A stretch of 7,347 nt of DNA from Spirochaetota bacterium (lineage in GTDB: Bacteria > Spirochaetota > Spirochaetia > Treponematales > Treponemataceae). The stretch covers positions 1-7,347 of the forward strand of contig JAKPSR010000182.1 of the NCBI GenBank assembly GCA_029571425.1, written 5' to 3'. Made by a program: the position numbers and the translations under genes. Under the pieces are notes generated by a model, which saw only the letters and a list, made by a program, of their open reading frames with translations, was not told the origin of the DNA and ran no database searches. Every line of letters starts with the position of its first letter. Position 1 is the stretch's first letter. This document shows, in pieces, positions 1-5,290 of this stretch.

Positions 1-1
1 C

Positions 2-220
2 GCGGTGGCCTTGATCGCCGGACGTTCCCCACTCGCCGCGATACCGGCCGCCCTCCTCGTCGCCTGGCTCCAGGCGGCGGCGGACGCGACCTCCCTCTAT
101 TCCCGCGTGCCGGTGGACGTAACCGCCTTTATCCAGGCGGCGATCTTCCTCGTGATCTCGGCGAGAAGCCTTCCCGGCCTCGTCGCACGCTCGCGTCCGC
201 GGGGGGCTCGATATGACTGA
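2..220 (+). CDS. ABC importer permease, nucleoside/simple-sugar type (C-terminal fragment)
   Basis: This is the last 72 residues of a gene that begins before the window; the frame is open from base 2 and stops with TGA. The fragment has a hydrophobic Ala/Leu helix (about residues 11-28), a short polar loop, then a second helix containing Val-Thr-Ala-Phe-Ile-Gln-Ala-Ala-Ile-Phe-Leu. That matches the end of BPD_transp_2-type inner-membrane permeases of the YufP/PnrD kind, where an Ile-Gln-Gly/Ala-hydrophobic helix precedes a basic tail. The partner of such a protein is a second permease, and that gene starts inside this one with an 8-nt overlap, so the two are almost certainly cotranscribed. 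Inferred role: half of the membrane channel of an importer using a Bmp/PnrA-like lipoprotein and a double ATPase, expected upstream. The substrate (purine nucleoside or sugar) cannot be read from the fragment. The GTG at base 5 is internal and not a start. Confidence 0.8.
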   Translation, partial: AVALIAGRSPLAAIPAALLVAWLQAAADATSLYSRVPVDVTAFIQAAIFLVISARSLPGLVARSRPRGARYD

Positions 221-1040
221 CGCCCTGTTCGCGATCCTCGCGTCTGCGGCCCCTCTCGCCTTCGCCGGCCTCGGCGCACTCGCGACCGAGCACGCGGGCG
301 TCCTCGCCGTTTTCATGGATGGGGCGATCACCCTTGCGGGCCTTCTCTGCGTCCTCGTCGCCTGCTGGACCGGTCAACCCGCCCTCGGCTTCCTCGCCGC
401 TGCCGTCGCCCTTCCCTTCCTTCTCGCCCTCGTCGCCATCTTTACCGAGCGATTTCGCGCGAATCCCTTTATTACCGGGCTCGCGGCGAACCTCGCCTTC
501 GGGGCGCTGAGCGCGACGCTCTCCCTCGCCGCCTTCGGGACAAAGGGCGTCGTTTCCCTTTCCGAGCGCGGGGTCGACGTCTCGTTCCCGCGAAACCTCT
601 TCTTCCCCGCCGCCCTCGCCGCGGCTTTCGGCCTCGCCTTCGTCCTCAAGCGAACGCCGTTTGGGCTTAGGCTTCGCGCCTCCGGGCCCGATCCCGACGC
701 GTTGCGCGCGCGGGGGCTCGATCCCGCCCGATACCGCGTCGCCTCATGGGCGATCGCCGGCTTCGCGGCCGCCTGCTCCGGCGCCATTCTCGCCTTCGGG
801 CTCGGCGCCTTCGTCCCGAACATGAGCGCGGGCCGGGGATGGACCGCCCTCGCGGCGGTCTACCTCGGTTACCGTCGCCCCCTGCCCATCCTCGCCGCCT
901 CCGTCCTATTCGCCGCTTGCGACTACGCGACGACCGTTCTCCAGGGCGTCGGGGCGGTTCCGTCGACCGTGATCCTCGGTTTGCCTTATGCCCTCGCCCT
1001 CATCGTTTTCCTCGCCATTCCAAACCATTCGGGGAAATAA
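213..1040 (+). CDS. ABC importer permease, second subunit of nucleoside/simple-sugar system (YufQ/PnrE-like)
   Basis: A 275-residue, very hydrophobic inner-membrane protein, slightly short for the family's usual length of about 300. Family landmarks are present: a first helix followed by Thr-Glu-His-Ala-Gly-Val (residues 25-30), which parallels the Ser-Glu-Arg-Ala-Gly-Val region of YufQ-type permeases; Phe-Arg-Ala-Asn-Pro-Phe-Ile-Thr-Gly (81-89); Gly-Leu-Arg-Leu-Arg-Ala-Ser-Gly (151-158), the cytoplasmic segment expected to meet the ATPase; and Asn-Met-Ser-Ala-Gly-Arg-Gly-Trp (203-210). Together these place it with the second permease of Bmp-family importers (BPD_transp_2). The ATG overlaps the end of the upstream permease by 8 nt, with a run of G at 201-206 as a possible ribosome site, so translational coupling is likely. 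It is the last gene of its operon in view. I see no hairpin terminator after it, only a T run at 1048-1054. The substrate is inferred to be a nucleoside or sugar. Confidence 0.85.
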   Translation: MTDALFAILASAAPLAFAGLGALATEHAGVLAVFMDGAITLAGLLCVLVACWTGQPALGFLAAAVALPFLLALVAIFTERFRANPFITGLAANLAFGALSATLSLAAFGTKGVVSLSERGVDVSFPRNLFFPAALAAAFGLAFVLKRTPFGLRLRASGPDPDALRARGLDPARYRVASWAIAGFAAACSGAILAFGLGAFVPNMSAGRGWTALAAVYLGYRRPLPILAASVLFAACDYATTVLQGVGAVPSTVILGLPYALALIVFLAIPNHSGK

Positions 1041-1064
1041 ATAAAAGTTTTTTTACATTTTACT

Positions 1065-1093
1065 TTGTTTTTAAAAGTACTTTGTGTTAGAAT
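1065..1093 (+). promoter_or_regulatory. sigma70-type promoter with extended -10
   Basis: A -35 box TTGTTT (1065-1070) is separated by exactly 17 nt from a -10 box TAGAAT (1088-1093). A TG dinucleotide at 1085-1086, one base before the -10, makes it an extended -10 element. Transcription should begin near 1100, leaving a leader of about 26 nt before the ATG at 1126. The 10-bp palindrome at 1074-1083 lies in the spacer. Confidence 0.65.
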
Positions 1094-1112
1094 GTAAATA
1101 GATACTCACGAT

Positions 1113-1119
1113 AAAGGAG
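1113..1119 (+). promoter_or_regulatory. Strong Shine-Dalgarno for the membrane-protein gene
   Basis: AAAGGAG ends 6 nt before the ATG at 1126. This spacing favours that ATG over the in-frame ATG at 1138. Confidence 0.75.
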
Positions 1120-1125
1120 TTACCA

Positions 1126-1725
1126 ATGGAAACAGAAATGAACGCGCAAGAACAGATGGACTTAATCGCCCGGATGATCAACGACTCGCGGAGCGGCCTG
1201 CGCGAGAGCGGGATCCCGTACGTCGCGTGGGGGGCGGCCGGGTCAGTCGGAACGGCCGTAAGCTACGCGCTTGGGGCGGCGGGACGGGCCGAGCTCATCA
1301 TGCCCCTCTGGATCGTCCTCGCAGTCGCGTTGGCGGGAGCGCTGCTCGCGCACGGCTGGCTCCGCGCGAACAAACGGGTTCGCCGCTTCTCCACCAGGGT
1401 ATACGGGACTCTTTGGCTGGCGATCTCCGTCTTCGGGATCGGGCTCTGGATCGCCTCCGCCCTTCCTCAGACCGCCGTGAGCCTCGGGCTATCCCTCGCC
1501 CTTATCTCGGGGATGATCGCCGTCGGCTACGCGGTCAGCGCGGTATTGACGGCCTGGCGCTTCCTCGGCATCGCAGCCGTCCTGTGGTGGCTCGGGGGGA
1601 TCGCCTGCCTTCTCGTCCCAGGGCGTTGGGCTCCCGCCGTAGTCGGCTCGCTCGCCTTCCTCCTCGAGTTCCTGCCCGGCGTCTACATGCTCGCCTCGGC
1701 AAGGGGTAGCGGCCGTGAGCGGTGA
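1126..1725 (+). CDS. Six-helix integral membrane protein, regulator-linked (function unknown)
   Basis: A 199-residue protein. The N-terminal 28 or so residues are polar (Gln-Glu-Gln-Met-Asp-Leu-Ile-Ala-Arg-Met-Ile and on to Ser-Arg-Ser-Gly-Leu-Arg-Glu) and probably form a cytoplasmic helix. About six membrane helices follow, near residues 30-52, 58-79, 93-113, 118-141, 144-164 and 168-191, and the tail is basic. The layout resembles small membrane proteins often seen beside HTH_34-type winged-helix regulators, with a start like 'aa-Ile-aa-aa-Met-Ile-aa-aa-Ser-Arg'. I recall this architecture but cannot confirm a family name. The start is supported by a strong ribosome site and promoter just upstream. 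Its end overlaps the regulator gene by 11 nt, so the two are probably coupled in translation. A role as a membrane sensor or partner of the regulator is an inference; no catalytic motif or ligand site is visible. Confidence 0.85.
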   Translation: METEMNAQEQMDLIARMINDSRSGLRESGIPYVAWGAAGSVGTAVSYALGAAGRAELIMPLWIVLAVALAGALLAHGWLRANKRVRRFSTRVYGTLWLAISVFGIGLWIASALPQTAVSLGLSLALISGMIAVGYAVSAVLTAWRFLGIAAVLWWLGGIACLLVPGRWAPAVVGSLAFLLEFLPGVYMLASARGSGRER

Positions 1726-2053
1726 GCGGGAATTCGACCACCGCGAGATCGACGAAATCCTCTCATCCCGGATCCGGCTCGCGGCGGTATCGCTCCTCGC
1801 GCGGTGCGAGGAGGCGGAATTCACCTGGATCAGGGACCAAACGGGGACGACGGACGGGAACCTGGCGACCCATTGCCGAAAGCTGGAGGACGCGGGCTAC
1901 ATCGCGGTCCGCAAGGCCTTCGCGGGAAGGAAGCCGGTTACCTGGTACAGCTTGACGGAGCTGGGCCGCGAAGCTTTAGTGCGGCACGCGCACAAGCTCG
2001 CAGCACTACTCAGCGGCGGCGCAGAGGCGACAAAGGAGAGACATGATGAATAA
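1715..2053 (+). CDS. Winged-helix transcriptional regulator (HTH_34-like, ArsR/MarR-size)
   Basis: A 112-residue DNA-binding protein. Residues 12-31 (Ile-Asp-Glu-Ile-Leu-Ser-Ser-Arg-Ile-Arg-Leu) look like the first helix of small winged-helix regulators. Residues 36-60 form the helix-turn-helix, with the family-typical Thr-Asp-Gly-Asn-Leu-Ala-Thr-His then Lys-Leu-Glu-Asp-Ala-Gly-Tyr. Residues 62-80 (Ile-Ala-Val-Arg-Lys-Ala-Phe-Ala-Gly-Arg-Lys-Pro then Trp-Tyr-Ser-Leu-Thr) form the wing. The Thr-Asp-Gly-Asn-Leu and Gly-Arg-Lys-Pro signatures are typical of HTH_34-type proteins. No separate ligand domain is present; the C-terminal helix (about 82-99) may dimerise. The GTG at 1715 is the chosen start: it follows AAGGGG at 1701-1706 and gives an 11-nt overlap with the gene before it. 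The natural target is the repeat-bearing promoter of its own operon, which is inferred. The 3' end carries the ribosome site of the next gene. Confidence 0.88.
   Translation: MSGEREFDHREIDEILSSRIRLAAVSLLARCEEAEFTWIRDQTGTTDGNLATHCRKLEDAGYIAVRKAFAGRKPVTWYSLTELGREALVRHAHKLAALLSGGAEATKERHDE
2032..2039 (+). promoter_or_regulatory. Shine-Dalgarno for the barrel gene, inside the regulator gene
   Basis: AAAGGAGA lies within the last codons of the regulator and ends 3 nt before the ATG at 2043 and 6 nt before an adjacent in-frame ATG at 2046. Either could be used; the proteins differ by one Met. Confidence 0.7.
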
Positions 2054-2585
2054 CGCATTGATGGCGCGAGCCTCGGTCGCGCTCGCGATCGCCCTACTCA
2101 CCTCGACGTCCCTCGCGGCCGAGGAACCAACACGGAACGGCCCATCGGCGAGCCTCGGCCTCGTATGGGCGCAAGGCGACTTCGGGTTTCAGGGCTCGGC
2201 GACGAGCCCCTGGCTTCTCGGAAACCACCTCGCCTTCCGCGCGTCGGGCTTTTACCACTACCGCGTCCCGAGCGACTGGGAGCCGTATTGGGGCGGCAGG
2301 CTCGGCGTCGTCGCGGGGTCATTCATGAGCTCGGCGAACGTTCGGCTCTACGGCGACGCGGGCGTCCTCGTGGTCGCGCCGGGGGACTTCGACGACGACG
2401 CGGTGATCTTTGGAGGATACGGCATGTTCGGGTTCGAGTTCTTCGTCGCGGACGCGGGACGGGGTCTCGCTTACTACCTCGAGCTCGGTGCTAACGGCAT
2501 CCCGGCCGAGGCGGAGGGCGAGGCCGGAAGTCCCCTCTACCTCAATGGGTTCGAGGGGACGGTCGGCCTTCGGTATTACTTCTAG
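2043..2585 (+). CDS. Secreted protein, probable small outer-membrane beta-barrel
   Basis: A 180-residue protein with a clear Sec signal peptide: polar start, hydrophobic core at about residues 9-20, then Ser-Leu-Ala-Ala followed by Glu-Glu, giving likely cleavage after Ala25 or Ala26. The mature part is rich in Gly, Tyr and Phe in alternating patterns typical of short beta strands, for example Leu-Ala-Phe-Arg-Ala-Ser-Gly-Phe-Tyr-His-Tyr (63-73) and Tyr-Gly-Met-Phe-Gly-Phe-Glu-Phe-Phe (126-134). It ends Gly-Leu-Arg-Tyr-Tyr-Phe, matching the C-terminal aromatic signal recognised by the barrel-assembly machinery. About 150 mature residues would allow roughly 8 strands. This implies a diderm cell. 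The acidic loop Gly-Asp-Phe-Asp-Asp-Asp-Ala (114-120) may lie outside. The start overlaps the regulator by 11 nt. Its role is unknown; it is the last gene of the operon and stops 1 bp short of the convergent GH43 stop codon. Confidence 0.82.
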   Translation: MMNNALMARASVALAIALLTSTSLAAEEPTRNGPSASLGLVWAQGDFGFQGSATSPWLLGNHLAFRASGFYHYRVPSDWEPYWGGRLGVVAGSFMSSANVRLYGDAGVLVVAPGDFDDDAVIFGGYGMFGFEFFVADAGRGLAYYLELGANGIPAEAEGEAGSPLYLNGFEGTVGLRYYF

Positions 2586-2586
2586 C

Positions 2587-3549
2587 TTAGGGATTCATCG
2601 TGACGATCGAGCCGTCGGGGCGATACTCGAGCGAGCAGAACTTGACGCAGCGCTTGTGGTTGATCCCCTTCGAGAGCTCGCAGTCGTGGTAGAAGAGATA
2701 CCACTTGCCGCGGTACTCGACGATCGAGTGGTGGGTAGTCCAACCGAGGACCGGGGTAAGGATCACCCCGCGCCAGGTATAGGGACCGTAGATGTTTTTC
2801 GAGGTCGCGTACACGAGCTGGTGGGTGTCGCCGGTCGAGTACGAGAAGTAGTAGGTACCGTTATACTTGTGGAGCCACGGGCCCTCGAAGTAGCGGCGGT
2901 CGTGGTCGTTGGCCTTGAGCGGGACGCCCTTCTCGTCGACGATCACGAGGTCGCGCGGCTTCTCGGCGAACTCGAGCATGTCGTCGGAGAGCCGGGCGAA
3001 CTTCGGGCACACGGCGGGCACGTCGCCCGTCGGCTCGTCGCCCTTCGGGTCGAAGGAGCCGGAAACCCACTTGTCCAGCTGACCGCCCCAAATGCCGCCG
3101 AAGCCCATGTAGGAAGCGCCGTCGTCGTCGGTGAAGACGCAGGGATCGATGCTGAAGCTCCCCTTGATCGGGTTCGGCTGGGCCTTGAAGGGCCCGCCGG
3201 GGTTCTTACCGACCGCGACGCCGATGCGGAATATACCGTCCTTGTCGCGGGCGGGGAAGTAGAAGTAGTACGTGTCACCCTTTTTCGCGGCGTCGGGCGC
3301 CCACAGCTGCTTGGAAGCCCACGGCACGTCCCGAAGGTGGAGGGCGAGGCCGAGGTCCTTCGGGGCCTTGGTCATGTCGTCCATCTCGAAGATGTGGTAA
3401 TCGTCCATGTCGTACTGGTCGCCGTTATCGTTCGACTCCATCTCGATGTCTCGGTCGTGAGACGGGTAAATATAGAGCTTCCCGTTGAAGACGTTCGCCG
3501 AGGGGTCGGCCGTGTACATATGGGTAATCAAGGGTTTCTTCTCAAGCAT
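2587..3549 (-). CDS. Glycoside hydrolase family 43, cytoplasmic (beta-xylosidase / alpha-L-arabinofuranosidase-like)
   Basis: A 320-residue single-domain enzyme with the three GH43 carboxylates in the expected order: the catalytic base Asp15 in Thr-Ala-Asp-Pro-Ser, the pKa-modulating Asp135 in Ser-Ile-Asp-Pro-Cys, and the general acid Glu222 in Phe-Glu-Gly-Pro-Trp. A His pair (273-274) in Thr-Thr-His-His-Ser-Ile-Val-Glu matches the conserved metal-binding region of the five-bladed propeller. Length fits a bare catalytic domain with no carbohydrate-binding module. There is no signal peptide, so it should act in the cytosol on short pentose-containing oligosaccharides already imported, releasing xylose or arabinose; family members vary in specificity and the exact substrate is inferred. 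An ATG at 3549 with AAAGGAG upstream fixes the start. No transporter or pentose pathway gene is adjacent on this strand. The LacI-family gene to the right is a possible but unproven regulator. Confidence 0.92.
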   Translation of the reverse strand: MLEKKPLITHMYTADPSANVFNGKLYIYPSHDRDIEMESNDNGDQYDMDDYHIFEMDDMTKAPKDLGLALHLRDVPWASKQLWAPDAAKKGDTYYFYFPARDKDGIFRIGVAVGKNPGGPFKAQPNPIKGSFSIDPCVFTDDDGASYMGFGGIWGGQLDKWVSGSFDPKGDEPTGDVPAVCPKFARLSDDMLEFAEKPRDLVIVDEKGVPLKANDHDRRYFEGPWLHKYNGTYYFSYSTGDTHQLVYATSKNIYGPYTWRGVILTPVLGWTTHHSIVEYRGKWYLFYHDCELSKGINHKRCVKFCSLEYRPDGSIVTMNP

Positions 3550-3555
3550 GCTTCG

Positions 3556-3562
3556 CTCCTTT
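3556..3562 (-). promoter_or_regulatory. Shine-Dalgarno of the GH43 gene
   Basis: On the minus strand AAAGGAG precedes the ATG by 6 nt, supporting the start at 3549. Confidence 0.75.
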
Positions 3563-3571
3563 GTCTTTCAT

Positions 3572-3600
3572 AGTGTAACGCCCATTTCCGCCGGACGCAA
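3572..3600 (-). promoter_or_regulatory. Candidate promoter of the GH43 gene
   Basis: On the minus strand TTGCGT (3600-3595) is followed after 17 nt by TACACT (3577-3572). Three and four of six bases match the sigma70 consensus, so it is moderate. Initiation near 3565 would leave a leader of about 16 nt that consists of little more than the ribosome site. Confidence 0.4.
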
Positions 3601-3605
3601 GCCAA

Positions 3606-3623
3606 GCGACCGTTTACGGTCGC
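3606..3623 (-). terminator. Perfect hairpin just after lysS, possible terminator or operator
   Basis: GCGACCG, loop TTTA, CGGTCGC: a 7-bp perfect stem whose near edge lies 5 nt past the lysS stop codon. On the minus strand it is followed by TTGGCTTG, a poor U tract, so termination might be weak or Rho-assisted. The same 18 bp is almost a full palindrome and lies just upstream of the GH43 -35 box, so it might instead bind a regulator. It lacks the central CG expected of a typical LacI-family operator. Confidence 0.5.
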
Positions 3624-3628
3624 CAGGT

Positions 3629-5215
3629 TCAGTAAGGCCCGAGGATGCGCGCGAGGCGCTCTCGCCCGATGATCTTCATAAAGCTCGCGAGGCGCGGGCC
3701 CTGGTCCTTACCGATCAGCGCTTGGTACGCAGCCAGGAACAACGCCTTCGACTCGATACCGAGGGACGTCGCAATACCCTGGCACGCCTCCGTGAGGGCG
3801 CGCTCGTCGAGCGCGTCCATCTTGGGCAGGGCCTCGTCGCGGATGCGGCGCACGGCGTCGAGGGCTGGCCCGGAGAGGTCGGCCTTCGACCCGTCCTTGC
3901 GAAGGGCGAAGCGGAAGTCCTCGGGGGCGCACTCGGTGATCCAGTACCAGGCGCAGCGCGCGCGGGTCCGGAGCCGCTCGAGTTGGTCGGGCTTTACGTC
4001 GGGCAGCGAGGCTATCACGGCCTCGGCGTCCCCATCGTTGGTCTGCAACAGATTACAGAGGTGGCGGAACGGAATTTGGTACGAGACGGAAGGAGGCATA
4101 TCGCCGACCTGCGAAAGCTCGTAGATCCTCCGCTCGCGCGCGTAGGTTTCCTCGTTCTTCGCCTTCTCGAGACCCCAGGCGATGCGCTCGGTCTTGTCGT
4201 AGTCCTCGTAGATCTTGATGACGTCGAGGTCGAAGCTGATGACGAACTCGGTGTTCGGCCTCGTGCCGGCGAAGAGGTAGCGCGCGATCTCCGGTTGGTA
4301 GACGCGGAGGATGTCGTAGAGGTCGACGACCTTTCCCTTCGACGAGGACATCTTGCCGGGGGTTCCCTTGATGCCGATGAAGTCGTAGCGGAAGGTGACG
4401 GGAGGCTCCCACCCGTAGATCTCCTTCGAGACGAGCTTGGCGGTGTCGAATGAGCCGCCCTGCGAATGGTGGTCCTTACCCGCGGGCTCGAACAAGGTCT
4501 TCTCGTAACTCCAGCGCATCGGCCAGTCGACGCGCCAGCCGAGCTTCACGCCCTTGGCGGAACGAATGTCGGCCTTCTCGCGGTGACCGCACTCGCAGGA
4601 GTACGTAAGCCCCCAGTCGCCGTCCCACGCCTCGACCGTCGTCGTGTCCTTGTTACAGGCCGAGCAGAAGACGGAGACGGGCCAATACTCCTCGGAGTCG
4701 GGGATCTTGTGCGCGTCGTCGCGGTAGCGGTTGAGGCAGTCCTTGATCCGCGCCCGGTTGTCGAGGGCGACCTTCATCCCCTCGGCGTAGGTCCCGGCCC
4801 GATAGCGCTCGCTCTGGTAGAGGAATTCCGGGCTGATGCCGACAGCCGGCAGGATCGACTCGACGTCGACCTCGTGGTGGCGGGCGTAGCTTTCGTCGCG
4901 GCCGAAGGTGTCGGGCACCATGGTGATCGGGAAGCGGAGGTATTTCTCGAGGACCTCGGGTTTCGGCATGTTCGCCGGGACCTTGCGGAAGACGTCGTAG
5001 TCGTCCCAGGAATAGATGAAGCGGACCTTCTTCCCGCGCGCGCGCAGGGCGCGGACGACGAGGTCCACGGAGATGATCTCGCGAAAGTTGCCGATGTGCA
5101 CGGTGCCCGAGGGGGTAATGCCCGAAGCGCAGGTATAGAGCTCGAGGTCGCCGCGTTCGCGTATGATCTTGTCGGCGGTTTGGTCCGCCCAATGGGAAAG
5201 AGTAGCGTTGTCCAT
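3629..5215 (-). CDS. lysS: Lysyl-tRNA synthetase, class I
   Basis: A 528-residue class I LysRS that charges tRNA-Lys in the cytoplasm. The Rossmann-fold signatures are intact: His-Ile-Gly-Asn at residues 40-43, preceded by Gly-Ile-Thr-Pro-Ser-Gly-Thr-Val, and Lys-Met-Ser-Ser-Ser-Lys at 288-293. Between them is a metal-binding insertion with Cys184, Cys187, Cys207 and Cys209 (Cys-Ser-Ala-Cys and Cys-Glu-Cys-Gly-His). Length is normal. Most bacteria have the unrelated class II enzyme; the class I form is known in archaea, spirochaetes and alphaproteobacteria, and this is the best taxonomic marker in the window. The start is chosen because the residues around Trp9-Ala-Asp match the usual N terminus of the family. 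No Shine-Dalgarno is visible upstream, and a strong -10 box ends 8 nt before the ATG. A hairpin follows the stop codon. It is probably its own transcription unit, although read-through from the lacI operon is possible. Confidence 0.97.
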   Translation of the reverse strand: MDNATLSHWADQTADKIIRERGDLELYTCASGITPSGTVHIGNFREIISVDLVVRALRARGKKVRFIYSWDDYDVFRKVPANMPKPEVLEKYLRFPITMVPDTFGRDESYARHHEVDVESILPAVGISPEFLYQSERYRAGTYAEGMKVALDNRARIKDCLNRYRDDAHKIPDSEEYWPVSVFCSACNKDTTTVEAWDGDWGLTYSCECGHREKADIRSAKGVKLGWRVDWPMRWSYEKTLFEPAGKDHHSQGGSFDTAKLVSKEIYGWEPPVTFRYDFIGIKGTPGKMSSSKGKVVDLYDILRVYQPEIARYLFAGTRPNTEFVISFDLDVIKIYEDYDKTERIAWGLEKAKNEETYARERRIYELSQVGDMPPSVSYQIPFRHLCNLLQTNDGDAEAVIASLPDVKPDQLERLRTRARCAWYWITECAPEDFRFALRKDGSKADLSGPALDAVRRIRDEALPKMDALDERALTEACQGIATSLGIESKALFLAAYQALIGKDQGPRLASFMKIIGRERLARILGPY

Positions 5216-5223
5216 AGGAATGA

Positions 5224-5253
5224 AGTATAGCCGAAAAGGCGCGGCCGGTTCAA
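5224..5253 (-). promoter_or_regulatory. lysS promoter, very close to the start codon
   Basis: On the minus strand TTGAAC (5253-5248) and TATACT (5229-5224) are separated by 18 nt, matching 4/6 and 5/6 of the sigma70 consensus. The usual start point would fall at about 5217-5215, which is at or within 2 nt of the lysS ATG. The -35 box sits in the loop of a potential GGCCGG/CCGGCC stem (5243-5248 with 5256-5261). Confidence 0.6.
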
Positions 5254-5260
5254 TGCCGGC

Positions 5261-5290
5261 CCGGCGCTACGCCGGCCGGCGCTACGCCGT
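5261..5290 (-). repeat. Tandem 15-bp repeat forming two hairpins at the lacI 3' end (possible terminator)
   Basis: A 15-bp unit occurs twice head to tail (5261-5275 and 5276-5290), 14 of 15 bases identical. Each unit is a near-perfect palindrome: on the minus strand CCGGCG, loop TAG, CGCCGG, with 6 bp paired in the outer copy and 5 in the copy over the gene end. The TAG loop of the gene-proximal copy is the actual stop codon of the LacI-family gene; the other copy carries a second TAG. There is no U tract, so factor-independent termination would be weak. Confidence 0.7.

Larger units (their letters stand above)
1041..1125 (+). promoter_or_regulatory. AT-rich intergenic control region upstream of the membrane protein/regulator/barrel operon
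   Basis: This 85-bp gap is sharply richer in A+T than everything around it. It holds several overlapping repeat elements. TTTACATT at 1052-1059 is matched by its inverse AATGTAAA at 1091-1098. TACTTTGT occurs directly repeated at 1061-1068 and 1078-1085, a 17-nt period. AAAGTACTTT at 1074-1083 is a perfect palindrome. These overlap the predicted promoter elements, so they could be an operator; the winged-helix protein encoded at 1715-2053 is the obvious candidate ligand, by inference only. The T run at 1048-1054 has no convincing stem before it, so I do not call a terminator. Confidence 0.55.

Noticed and set aside
374..823. Minus-strand frame of 149 codons inside the permease gene
   Set aside because: Arg/Ala/Pro-rich shadow of a membrane protein whose family motifs and hydrophobic pattern are clear on the plus strand.
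1021..1060. Intrinsic terminator at the T run 1048-1054 after the permease gene
   Set aside because: No stable GC stem precedes the T run. The T's appear to be part of the AT-rich promoter island.
2410..3573. Long plus-strand open frame of 387 codons opposite the GH43 gene
   Set aside because: It is the antisense shadow of a gene with intact GH43 catalytic motifs. The translation is Val/Arg/Glu-rich with no recognisable domain, its start lies inside the barrel gene, and GC-rich codon use keeps the opposite frame open.
3485..5230. Two long plus-strand open frames (3485-4453 and 4466-5230) opposite lysS
   Set aside because: Both mirror the class I LysRS gene, have biased low-information composition and show no domain. 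LysRS motifs on the minus strand are decisive.
5243..5261. GGCCGG/CCGGCC stem upstream of lysS as a separate regulatory hairpin
   Set aside because: Six bp of GGCC-rich pairing is easily found by chance in this composition, and the sequence overlaps the lysS -35 box. I mention it with the promoter but do not call it a feature.
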